Positions 1 through 8,013 of a stretch of 10,986 bases of DNA are shown piece after piece. The translations under genes were made by a program, and so were the position numbers. Numbering within the stretch: position 1 is the stretch's first letter; each line of letters starts with the position of its first letter. The stretch spans positions 64,514 through 75,499 of the forward strand of contig NAOQ01000318.1 of NCBI GenBank assembly GCA_002751075.1, in the 5' to 3' direction. The stretch comes from Ichthyophonus hoferi. Its lineage: Eukaryota; Opisthokonta; Ichthyosporea; Ichthyophonida; Ichthyophonidae. The notes below the pieces were generated by a model. That model worked only from the letters and a program-made list of their open reading frames with translations. It made no database searches and had not been told where the DNA came from.

Positions 1-319
1 CCTTCTGAAGATAATCTGCAACAAGTGTATTTTTCAGTTCTTTTTTGGTCTTTGGTCTCTTTGAAGATTTCTATTGTAAAGGAGTCTTCTCAGGCCACCC
101 ATGACAAGTTCAGTGTGACAAAGCCTATAAATGTCACACCCAGTGTATCAGAGGTACATTACAGAATCTTTGCCATCATTAATTATAGCCCCTCACCAGT
201 GAGGAAACATTTTCATAATACATATAATTCCATTTTCCGATTTACTAGAACTCCTGAAAATCATTCCCGATCTAACAAAGACTATTGAAGTTTAAGTTTT
301 TCACATTGTACCCATTTTT
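1..319. other. 5' flank and probable 5' UTR of the 13-exon gene
   Basis: This stretch has no ATG-initiated reading frame of note. A plus-strand frame is open from 25 to 288 but lacks an ATG, so it could only be an exon of an upstream gene; there are possible acceptors at 'tttttcag' and 'cttctcag' near the start. A TATAAA lies at 126-131. If it is used, transcription would begin about 30 bases downstream, and from there the first ATG is the one at 320. In the frame of the gene a TAA sits at 293-295, which closes that frame upstream and supports 320 as the start. The division between upstream gene, promoter and 5' UTR is inferred. Confidence 0.4.
113..139. promoter_or_regulatory. TATA-like box inside a perfect 8-bp inverted repeat
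   Basis: GTGTGACA at 113-120 is the exact reverse complement of TGTCACAC at 132-139. The 11-base spacer contains TATAAA at 126-131. The arms resemble T-box half-sites (core GTGTGA/TCACAC). That resemblance and the promoter role are inferences from position, about 190 bases before the start codon. Confidence 0.35.
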
Positions 320-3300
320 ATGGATATTATTACTACACTTAATGCACCAAAGGTCATCAATACTCACATTTTACCTAATACTATTGGCACAATTACTACC
401 ACCACGACCTGCACTGTTGAAGATGGTAGGGAACAAAGCACCCTATCTAGCGAACAGGCAATGCTGACATCACCATCTTCTGATTGGGATTTGTTCAAAC
501 ATTATATGGCAGCTGCCCCCCATGCCAGTACAGACTACCGCCATGAACCCAGCACTATAACTACTACAAAACCAAATCAATATTTATCTAAAAGAATAGC
601 TGAGCACTCAAATGGTGATTTTAAGTGGCCAACTCAATTATCACCACAATGCAATCATGGTTCAGCTACAATGGAGACTACAATGCCAACTGAGGATATT
701 TCTTGCACTGCCACAGATACTGGTGGAGGTTCAGATTGGCCATTGGAACCATTACCACTAAAAGATAAGAATAATAATTGTAATACAATGATGGGCAAGA
801 ACAATTTGGTTGAAACCGTTAATTCATCAAATCTGGATAGGGGATTAGAGTGTGGGTTACACGGTTTAGTAAAACCATTTATGAAACCAGATCTAGATTT
901 GTTCAGAATAATGGTTGACGATTCTAAGGAAGAATTGACTTGGGCGATTGAAGGATTATCCGCACAAGTATTGAAAAGCACTTCAAGTACTACTACAGGC
1001 AAATATTATCAAGCTACAACTTTAAATACTCCAAAGCTGTGCCCAAATTTATCCAGTTTGATAGATGTAGATGAGGAATCAGATGATGATTGGGCTGCTC
1101 CATCATCACCAAAACTTAATCTGAGTTTAGTCAGAGCGCTGACGGCAGAATCTTGTGTAGGGGAGCTTTCAGACTGGTCAGATACTGGGGACCACTCAGA
1201 TGAAGATTGTAGTTGGGCAGCTGGTTCAGCACCAAAATCTGGTCTAAGTTTAATTGGAACTCTAGCTGAGGATTCTGATGAATGCTCTGATTGGTCATTT
1301 GAAATAGTACCTCCAGAAAATGGTGAGGCCGTTTTTGAAGGTTTTAATTGGGAAGTGCCACCAAAACCCAATCCAGAGTTTGAAAGAACTCTTCCTGATG
1401 ATTCAGGTATAGGTTCTGATTGGTCAGTGGAGTCAGAACCTCTACCAAGTATGGTAACCCCTAAAATTATTGTTACAGATATAATGTCAGAGGTAGGTGA
1501 CCTGAAAGCTTGTGTGTATTTCTGTATGGTTATATTGGTAGTTGTAGTTAGTTGTTCTGCTAATCTATAGAATGAGGATGTTTTTCATTGGATTTTTTGG
1601 TCTTCTAATATTTGTATTTATTTTTACCCTTTTCTATTCCTCCTTATATGCCTATATATATAGGAAGAGACCGGTGGATTAAAGTTAGTTACAGAACCAA
1701 CAAGTCAAGGGAAACTTGTACTAGCCAAGTATGGTCTTGATATACCATCTGAACTGGATGACTACTGGGCATTTATGTATGACTATCTTGCACAGAAATC
1801 TCCGCAGCATGGTATGTATATATATTGTATACATATATTTGTCCTGTGCTGTATGTGTGCAGTGTTGTTACATTATTTATTATTTAAGTAAAATTAGATT
1901 ATATTAATGGTATAGGGGTAATGAGAATAGGGGTCGGATGAAGGGTTGATGCGATGAACCAATAGAATTAATTTGTTGTAACTAATTTGATGTGACAAAT
2001 GGTCTATATATATTGAAAGACAAGGAAAATAAATAAGGGTTCAGGTTTTTTTTTTTTTTGGTTTTTTTGGTTTTTCTTTTTTTTCTTTTTCTTTTTCTTT
2101 TTCTTTCAAAAACTATTACTTTTATCTCACTGATTAATGTTCCTTTTGTAGATCTTAAGATTATCAAAGACCGTAACCGAACTCTTAGCCATTTATATAC
2201 TGGGAGTGATGAAGAAACATCGGAGTACAGGGATGAGGTGGTTCATTTCATAGATGCATATGTCAATCTCATGAGTAAGTTGCTTTGTCCTTATATATTG
2301 ATGTGCATTCACTTATGTATGTATATATGTATATATTATCTTGGTTACTGTAGATACATGGATTCCAGTCACTGTGCGTTTACGACTATATATATATATA
2401 TATATGTGATATTGTTATTTTATCACTATCTATTTTTATTTCTATGTGGTATATATATAATAGGTCATAAGTTTGGGTATATAAGTACTCTGTGTGCTCA
2501 TTGTATTTTATAAATTTAATACATTGTCTAGTTGATTTCTTCATCTTTATTGAATTCCATGTTATCACTATTATCACTTTTCTCTATTGACAGTGAGTAT
2601 GATATGTTGCTTATTCCCTATATTCTAACCAAGTTATTCCATACTACAGCTCATTTCATCATTGTATTTGAAGGACCTACTGAGATATTATCTGAGTTTG
2701 GCACTGATGAAGCACATCAGCTGGCCACACTTGAAAAGTTTAAGGAGCACTTTATAGAAGAGGTAGGCGTAGGCTATGTCTATGTGATGGGTTTCTAAAT
2801 GCTGTTTGATTAGATAGCCATGCGTACATATTTCTATCCTTTTAGTTTGTATGTATGCATGCATGTATATATGTTTGTATGTATGTATCTATGTATGAAT
2901 GTTCATACATGTGCATGAGTTTATATCTAGTTCCAGATTTTTAGCTAGTACATCTTAACCCTCATACATGTTTTTATTGTAGCATTTTCTATCCCAGTTA
3001 GCATGAATTTTACTCTTTCTAATGTGCCTTACACTCGATAACAGAATATATCATTATCACCACCAACAATTCACTTGTATACTCACACACATAATAGGTG
3101 GACATGAGCAGGGATTTCTTTAGTATCCAATGCTATTCATTTGTTAATTAATTCATCAATGCTATATTGGCCAGGAGTAACCCCTTCCTTTGATTGAGCA
3201 TGCAAAATATATGTTACCTTAACTACCTTGGTCATTGGTCACACTGGTTGATCTTAAAATGACTGACATACCATGAACCATTTTGGTTCTCTCTACAGTA

Positions 3301-6300
3301 TAAAACACGGTTTAAGAGTTATCAAGCTACAGCCCCAGAAAACCAGTTGAGCGCCGGTACCAAGGAACTTGGATTACAGGAAACACCTGTAATGACTAAC
3401 TTCTACTCAAAAATGAAGAAAATAGATAAGAATTCAAGGTTTGTTTTTACAATCAGCCTATTCTTTTTCTTGCTGTGTTGCTGTATTGTGCTTTATTTAA
3501 TTTATTATCCCATAGATGAGATACCATGGTGTTGTATATAGTAAATATTATCAGTAGTTCATTGGGTCATCTTTCTATCATTGGCTTAGTCAATTATTAC
3601 TCTGTCTTTAGTTATTCCATTAGTTTTATCTGTGACATATTTATGTAAGAATGAAACAAACACGTCCGAGAAAGAGAGGACATGATTGGTTACCTTTAGC
3701 TCGTGCTCCAATTTTAGTAGCTTGCCAAACTTAGACACATCCTCTTCCTTCCAACTAAGTGTTTGATTTGATTGGTTAAGCTGTTGTCTACCTAAATATC
3801 CATTGGCCTATTGGGTAGCATACATATAGATTCTATAATAGTTATGGAGCAGTGGCAGCATATAATCTTTATTTCTCTCGCCATATGTTATCAATCCGCA
3901 TCAATGTTATATATATATATATTAACGTTTTTACCCAGCCAGTTAAAGAAGGATGCTAAAATTTAAAGCATACACCAGGCTGGCTTTGTAGATATGGCTA
4001 TGCACTATGGTAGATTTTTTAGCAGTCTATCTTGCCTAGTTTTAAGCATACTGATTCTTTCCCCAACATACACATACAGTGCAGTATACTTATATTGTAT
4101 ACCCTCTCTCAATTGCCAAACCTTTTCCTGGGCAATTGCTTCTGAAGCTGTTAAGGCAATGGTATGTTGATACTATATCGTGATAAATTGTTTTTCACAT
4201 GCAATGCAGTTTATTTTCCATTTTATTTATTCTTTCTATTTTGTTCATTCCTTTTACTTATCTACAACTACATTTACTATTTCCTAAACAAACCAATATG
4301 AATAATGTGATGTATTCAGCATGCTTTTTTTTTTTAATAAAAAAAATAAGACTTGTATAGTGCAGATGCTTATTAGTAGGTCATCAGTTAGAATTTTTCA
4401 TCGTTTTCTTTTCTTCTTCTTCTTCCTGGTCCTGCTTTTTTTCTTTTTTTTCTTTCTCTTTTGGACTAGATTACTAATGTTCTACTTGTATATCTCTAAA
4501 GAAATCAAATACAGAGAAATACAGAGAGAGACTCGCAGACCATTTGGGTGTTGATGGAAAATATAAAATGGATAGGATTAAGATCTCTTACTTATGTGGA
4601 TATGGTAGGTGGTGTGTTTTGGTTTAATTGGTTTAATGTCATAGGTGATTTTGGCCATGGCATGAACGGAGGTGTAAAGAATATTGAATAAAATTTTATA
4701 TATGGTTTACTGGGGCATTTGATTGGTTCAATAAAATATTTTAGTATGTCGGTATAATAATATGGAAAACTAGAAATATATATTAATTCTTAAAAAATAA
4801 ACCTATTTTAAATATATTAGATACTAACCACGCATGTCTACAGAACAATTTGGTATTCAGTATGTACCTGGTGTGGAGTGTTACACTCAAGTGATGCCCT
4901 TTCTTCCTACTCTATTGCTCTCTATCTTACCTAAGGTTGGTGTTAAATGCACATTTATCATTATCCCTCTCCCTCTCCCTCTCCCTACTATTCTGTTTGT
5001 TTGTTCTTTCTGTTTTACCTTTCTAAATATCTGCATTTCTTATATTCTATGTATGATTATGATTAAGAACTGAGTAAGATAATTGCTAATTAATTATTCC
5101 TGGTGGTATGGGATCTTGCATTATAAGTACCCCTAACATGCATCATTTTTATTTAAACCTTAGTATAGATGTATATATATAGGTATAAATGTATGTTTGT
5201 TTGTTTGTTGGTATGTATGTATGTATAATGTGTACCTATGTATCTATGAATCTATGTATATATTCATGCATGTATATATGTTTGTATGTATGTATCTATG
5301 TATGAATGTTCAAACTCTCAATGTACTAATGTCATATTATAGGTAGATGCCCTGAGGGTTTATGTCCTTATTGCCACCAAGGTAATGCCCCGGTTTTTCC
5401 TTTCAGTTGGATTTCCTGGAACAGAAGAAGAGACAGGTGCTTGTCCAGGTGCTAGGGATGCCGCAAAAGTAAATATTTGTCTAATTATAGGTTTATGTGC
5501 ATGTGTATTTATGTGATGATAGGATTAGTTGTAGTGGATAGCCTGCGTTAAACCTCATGATATACATGTGCCTTCACTCTATTGACATATGTGAGTTAAT
5601 CTGGTACTATGCACTATATACATATACAGTACACATTTTGAGTGTATAGCTATAGGGTGTAAAACATATGGGCATATAAATTGATAGATACTTGTGGTTA
5701 TAGTGATTTATTTTTGATTTTTGATTTAATTTAAGAGTTAAAGGGAGAAGGTGTTACATATTAATGGTTTAATCATACAGATTGTTTGCATCATTCTGTA
5801 TGAATACCTTTCCAAGGACCATAGACAACCTCCAACATTCCACAAACTCTTTGCTCCTAAAAATGCCTGCATGCTAGAATTTGCTGCATTCACAGGTGAG
5901 TTTTGTATCTTTATCTTATGATTGCCTCTATCTATAGGATCAGTAGATTGTAGTCTATAAATAAATACACGTGTTGTAATTAGCAATAGGGTAAGTTATT
6001 GTAGGCATAAAGTTTTTTAGTATTTTAGTGGTTTTTAAGGTTATATTTTAATTGAATAATTGGTAATAATGCTATTTATAAATGTGTGGTTGGTAGATAC
6101 AGTGACAGTTGGGGTTTTTTGGGAAGGATATGGAGATTTCTGATATATTGTAGTAGAATAGGGTAGGGTAGGCCAGGATGGCTATGAAATAAAACTAATA
6201 CGCTGTGATGTCTTTCACAGCCTTCAATGAAATATATAACAGCTGCACTAGTTGTGTTCAAGAAGCATTGGAGCTGATGGTTATGGTGATTAAGGATGGA

Positions 6301-7206
6301 CCAATCATGCAGGTCATTATGACAGCAGCGTGGCTATATTTCTTAAGTATGGCATCTGTGACTGAGTCAACACTTGAGGAAGAGGTTAGGTATGTAGCCA
6401 CATGTTCAAAGTATTTTCTTTCTTTGGAATTCTCTTTCATCAACATGTTGCCAATTAGAAAGAGAAGTATTACTTGGTGTTTTATGTGATTTTTTTGGAA
6501 AAAAATGATAATCCAATGATTCCAGGGTTTTAAAATTATATGAGTTAGTTTGTCTTTTAATTGGGTGCAATCTAGCCTAGTTTGTGCAAGGATAAAGTTT
6601 ATAATAAAAATAAAGAAACATAAGAAACATTCTTTCTCCAAGCACCTTTCTCATTCCCTGTCTTTCTATTGATGCAGTGTTGCGACATGGAGTGGAGTTA
6701 TACCACGGTTCAAGGCAGAAGGACATAGGAATCCTAAGAGAGCAGTGGTATCATGGCCAGAGCTTGTTGCTAAAGCTAGTAAGTGAATCCTTCATAACTC
6801 TTTTTTATTTTGAACGCACATCTTATATTTTCGTTGTTGCCTTTCTCTGTTATATTCTTTCATTGTCTTTATTCCTATCTCCCTGTAATATTACATATGT
6901 GCCTATCTTTATGTTATTTTTTGTACTGTCCTCTTTTTGTTTCTGTTTTTTTTTTTCTTTGACTATCTATGCTTTGCTACACACATAAGGTGAGAAGGAG
7001 AGATAATACTACCTGATATGCCCTGAATGCAGTTACTAACTATCAACTGTATCATAGATGAGATATTCCACAACATGGATCCATTTTTGAGGAGTTGCAT
7101 ACATGATTTGGCTACTCTGAGGATTAAAAATATGGAAACCTTTTTAGCAAAATATATATGTCAGTATAAAAAGATGGGGAGACTTACACCATTTAAGGCT
7201 GGTTGA
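320..7206 (+). CDS. 13-exon gene for an unrecognised 877-residue protein with an acidic W-repeat N-terminus and a helical C-terminus
   Basis: Exons: 320-1492, 1664-1811, 2152-2274, 2650-2762, 3299-3438, 4080-4161, 4502-4604, 4844-4935, 5343-5468, 5781-5895, 6221-6389, 6678-6778 and 7058-7206 (stop TGA 7204-7206). Every junction is GT-AG. Phases agree throughout: ends 0,1,1,0,2,0,1,0,0,1,2,1. Summed length is 2634 bases, an exact codon multiple. ATG 320 follows an in-frame TAA at 293; the start context is weak (T at -3, G at +4). Residues 1-391 are acidic, rich in Ser, Thr and Asp, and carry Trp repeats. Residues 392-877 look like a globular, mostly helical domain with hydrophobic stretches at about 644-682 and 754-784. 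There is no signal peptide. I do not recognise the family and assign no function. The splice model is well supported; small errors at single junctions and an alternative 3' end are possible. Confidence 0.82.
878..1432 (+). repeat. Degenerate tandem protein repeat centred on tryptophan (residues 187-371)
   Basis: Four related units can be aligned by eye. Each has a Lys (usually Pro-Lys or Lys-Pro), a short spacer, a [R/G]-x-[L/M]-x-[acidic]-S core, then 4-7 residues and a Trp. Cores: RIMVDDS then W208; RALTAES then W286; GTLAEDS then W325; RTLPDDS then W368. Units 1 and 4 align without gaps from K189/K349 to W208/W368. Units 2 to 4 also begin with a Trp (258, 299, 344), and the first two of these continue WAA. 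After the closing Trp a W-x-hydrophobic-E motif recurs: WPLE (140), WAIE (208), WSFE (325), WSVE (368). This indicates ancient internal duplication followed by divergence. Confidence 0.65.
1400..1417 (+). other. DSGIGS motif, candidate beta-TrCP phosphodegron (residues 361-366)
   Basis: The six residues fit the known DSG-hydrophobic-x-S consensus of substrates read by the SCF ubiquitin ligase adaptor beta-TrCP after double serine phosphorylation. The motif sits inside the last W-repeat, directly before W368, in an acidic region likely to be accessible. The matching position of the preceding repeat reads DSDECS, a partial match. The motif is short, so chance cannot be excluded. Confidence 0.35.
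1493..1663 (+). other. Intron 1, with open read-through from exon 1 to a stop at 1568-1570
   Basis: The donor is GTAGGT and the acceptor TATATATATAG. If retained, the frame of exon 1 continues for 25 codons, with a hydrophobic run CVYFCMVILVVVVSC, and then stops. The rest is T-rich. Confidence 0.6.
1812..2151 (+). other. Intron 2 with a long T/C tract
   Basis: The donor is GTATGT after ...CATG. A tract of about 60 bases (2046-2107) of almost pure T with some C and G, including CTTTTT repeats, precedes the acceptor TTCCTTTTGTAG by about 45 bases. No further coding sequence is seen. Confidence 0.65.
2275..2649 (+). other. Intron 3 with an AT microsatellite
   Basis: The donor is GTAAGT and the acceptor CATACTACAG. 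It contains an (AT)n run near 2387-2406 and otherwise AT-rich simple sequence. A second AG (CAG at 2593) gives a stop in the required phase and is not used in this model. Confidence 0.6.
2763..3298 (+). other. Intron 4 with TATG repeats
   Basis: The donor is GTAGGC and the acceptor TTCTCTCTACAG. The first third contains a TATG/TGTA microsatellite that includes one copy of a 48-base repeat shared with intron 8. The remainder shows nothing recognisable. Confidence 0.65.
2858..2905 (+). repeat. 48-base direct repeat, copy 1 (partner at 5265-5312)
   Basis: This stretch is identical base for base to 5265-5312 in intron 8 of the same gene. It starts CATGCATGTATATATG and ends GAATGTTCA. The ends are not simple tetranucleotide sequence, so it is not only a shared microsatellite. 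Identity stops abruptly at both ends. Confidence 0.8.
3439..4079 (+). other. Intron 5, the longest intron of the gene
   Basis: The donor is GTTTGT and the acceptor CACATACAG. It holds a short (TA)n run near 3908-3922. No additional in-phase exon was found between exon 5 and exon 6. Confidence 0.6.
4162..4501 (+). other. Intron 6 with T and A runs and a TACTAAT branch site
   Basis: The donor is GTATGT. A T-run followed by an A-run (about 4325-4348) could fold back on itself. A pyrimidine tract covers about 4400-4460. TACTAAT at 4472-4478 lies about 25 bases before exon 7, and the acceptor is TCTCTAAAG. Confidence 0.6.
4936..5342 (+). other. Intron 8 with CCCTCT and TATG microsatellites
   Basis: The donor is GTTGGT (weak at +4 and +5). 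It contains a (CCCTCT)4-like run at 4965-4988, TGTT/TATG repeats at about 5190-5225, and the second copy of the 48-base repeat. TACTAAT at 5324-5330 precedes the acceptor TATTATAG. Confidence 0.6.
5265..5312 (+). repeat. 48-base direct repeat, copy 2 (partner at 2858-2905)
   Basis: Identical to the copy in intron 4 over all 48 bases, in the same orientation, about 2.4 kb downstream. Perfect identity in fast-drifting intron sequence implies a recent copying event or gene conversion. Confidence 0.8.
5469..5780 (+). other. Intron 9
   Basis: The donor is AAAA|GTAAAT and the acceptor TTTAATCATACAG. AT-rich; nothing else was recognised in it. Confidence 0.6.
5896..6220 (+). other. Intron 10
   Basis: The donor is CACAG|GTGAGT, a textbook site; the acceptor is TGTCTTTCACAG. 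It contains a small G-rich patch (GGGTAGGGTAGG near 6160). No coding sequence is seen. Confidence 0.65.
6678..7206 (+). other. Exons 12-13: C-terminal residues 795-877
   Basis: Exon 12 gives SVATWSGVIPRFKAEGHRNP and then a basic and Trp-containing stretch; its donor A|GTAAGT is strong, and without splicing a TGA follows at 6784. Exon 13 joins in phase 1 (codon AAT) after TACTAAC at 7034-7040 and the acceptor TATCATAG. It encodes NEIFHNMDPFLRSCIHDLAT and a Lys-rich end (KKMGRLTPFKAG) before TGA. An internal GT at 7164 in phase 2 offers an alternative exit. Confidence 0.7.
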
Positions 7207-7241
7207 GTCAGGATTAGGTTTATTTAGGCGTTATTTTTTAG

Positions 7242-7276
7242 GAATCAATTTAGTTTTGCTTTATTAGAATTGATTC
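7242..7276. other. 3' UTR hairpin, 9-bp perfect stem
   Basis: GAATCAATT at 7242-7250 pairs exactly with AATTGATTC at 7268-7276 across a 17-base loop. It starts 36 bases after the stop codon of the main gene. The stem is AT-rich and only moderately stable; a role in mRNA processing is speculation. Confidence 0.35.
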
Positions 7277-7307
7277 AGTTAGGCTTTGGTAGAAAACATT
7301 GTATTTT

Positions 7308-7313
7308 ATTAAA
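7308..7313 (+). terminator. Candidate poly(A) signal ATTAAA
   Basis: This common variant hexamer lies about 100 bases after the stop, with T-rich sequence downstream. The canonical AATAAA does not occur until 7976. If this signal is used, the coding-like stretch at 7324-7429 would be excluded from the mature mRNA. Confidence 0.25.
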
Positions 7314-7323
7314 GCTGCTTTAG

Positions 7324-7429
7324 TTTTGAACTCTTCCTGGAACAATTGAAGTCAAAACAGCAACGGCAATACGCAAATGTACTTAAGTCATTCTGGTCAA
7401 TGGCCCCTAAACACTTTCATAAAGTTTGA
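7324..7429 (+). CDS. Possible alternative last coding exon (34 codons plus stop)
   Basis: After the acceptor-like TTAAAGCTGCTTTAG a frame of 34 codons is open from 7325 to TGA at 7427-7429. It reads like real protein (FELFLEQLKSKQQRQ, later FWSMAPKHFHK) and is richer in G and C than the surrounding DNA. It needs a phase-2 donor. The GT at 7164 inside exon 13 (CA|GTATAA) fits and would swap the last 14 residues for this tail, giving about 898 residues. The exon 11 donor also fits in phase. The donor at 7164 is weak, so this remains a hypothesis. Confidence 0.3.
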
Positions 7430-7616
7430 TTATGCTGAAGTATTTCAGCCACTACAAGTGTGTAACTGAAACTTTAAGATACCTTGTATGTATAAAAAAT
7501 ACTTACTGTTTTTATGATATTAGTATTGAACCTCTAAATATTTCTTAACAATTAGAATGTGACTTCAATCAGTAATTAAGACTTGGACATCAATTAATGA
7601 TAATTAATTAATTCAA

Positions 7617-7624
7617 TGACGTCA
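7617..7624. promoter_or_regulatory. CRE-type palindrome TGACGTCA
   Basis: This is an exact match to the CREB/ATF full site. It lies about 600 bases upstream of the candidate microgene and about 400 bases after the main gene. An 8-base match can occur by chance, so the role is uncertain. Confidence 0.2.
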
Positions 7625-7920
7625 GTAATTGTATTTAACTAGGACTAATGTTTAGTGCAGTCTAGAGTGTAAATTTATTATAGTTTTAAAAGGTGTTGGT
7701 CATTGGATGTTCAGTTGTTAAAATTGCTTCAGCTGCGGAAATAATTTTGATATTAACTAATTTTGATATAGTTATTTATATTTGATGATTAGTTAATTTT
7801 AAATCATAACTTTTGCCACAGTGTTTTATCATTAGATATAGCTTGTCACTTGCAACTCACATATTGTGGTACACTTCTACTGAGTAAAAGTAATGATAGT
7901 ACTGAATTCATTCTTGTCGT

Positions 7921-8013
7921 AATTATCTTACCCATGTTTAGGATAGCAGTTAATTATTGCAGGCAGAGAATTTAGAATAAAAACTGTAGAGCCTGTATTG
8001 GGTATCACTACAG
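7921..8013. repeat. Diverged repeat, copy A (partner at 8703-8795)
   Basis: Aligned without gaps to 8703-8795, 69 of 93 positions match by hand count, and many of the differences are transitions. The best-kept blocks are CCCATGTT and GGTATCACTA. Similarity may continue downstream with small gaps (GAATCAAGA against GAGTCAAGA). No terminal inverted repeats or coding capacity were seen; an old interspersed element is the simplest reading. Confidence 0.65.

Larger units (their letters stand above)
320..1492 (+). other. Exon 1: acidic, probably disordered N-terminal region (residues 1-391)
   Basis: This single long exon encodes nearly half of the protein. After a Thr-rich start (TIGTITTTTT, residues 21-30) it is dominated by Ser, Asp, Glu, Pro and Asn. 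Ten tryptophans (56, 103, 140, 208, 258, 286, 299, 325, 344, 368) sit mostly in acidic surroundings. This composition is typical of disordered interaction or activation regions, which is inference only. The donor at 1493 (GAG|GTAGGT) is in phase 0. Without splicing the frame runs on to a TAG at 1568-1570 and would add a hydrophobic tail. Confidence 0.75.
1664..4604 (+). other. Exons 2-7: residues 392-627, soluble helical part
   Basis: Exon 2 (EETGGLKLVTEP...) carries the Tyr/Trp-rich stretch ELDDYWAFMYDYLAQ. Exon 3 is charged (DRNRTLSHLYTGSDEETSEY). Exon 4 (HFIIVFEGPTEILSEFG) reads in frame only with the acceptor at 2649; the upstream CAG at 2593 leads to a stop. Exon 5 is Lys-rich. Exon 6 is 82 bases (IPSLNCQTFSWAIASEAVKA) and is required to convert phase 2 after exon 5 into phase 0 at exon 7, which gives KSNTEKYRERLADHLGVDGK. 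No catalytic motif is recognised. Trp and Cys are scattered without a zinc-finger spacing. Confidence 0.7.
4844..6389 (+). other. Exons 8-11: residues 628-794, hydrophobic helical core
   Basis: Exon 8 (PGVECYTQVMPFLPTLLLSI) runs in phase 0 into exon 9 (DALRVYVLIATK, then MPRFFLSVGFPGTEEETGA). Exon 10 encodes IVCIILYEYLSKDHRQPPTF. Exon 11 contains ELMVMVIKDGPIMQVIMTAA followed by WLYFLSMAS. The two hydrophobic stretches are interrupted by Pro, Lys, Arg and Asp, so buried helices of a globular domain seem as likely as membrane segments. Acceptors of exons 8, 9 and 11 have TACTAAC, TACTAAT and AACTAAT branch-like sites. Confidence 0.7.

Noticed and set aside
25-288. Open plus-strand frame of 87 codons upstream of the main gene
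   Set aside because: It has no ATG (it opens at GTG) and overlaps the TATA-like site. It could be an exon of an upstream gene, but no splice partner is visible.
655-1371. Two long minus-strand frames opposite exon 1
   Set aside because: They are antisense shadows of the exon 1 coding sequence; their composition mirrors it and there is no start or splice support.
476-1432. LC3-interacting (LIR) motifs suggested by acidic residues before Trp
   Set aside because: The LIR core needs Leu, Ile or Val three residues after the aromatic. The repeated motif here has Glu at that place (W-x-hydrophobic-E).
2046-2107. T-rich tract as a retroposon tail
   Set aside because: It lies near the 3' end of intron 2 and is better explained as simple sequence and polypyrimidine; no target-site duplication or element body was seen.
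4844-7206. Resemblance of the helical C-terminal part to RNA virus nucleoproteins
   Set aside because: The impression rests on helical character and a few short look-alike words. No family motif could be aligned, and twelve introns argue against a recent viral origin.
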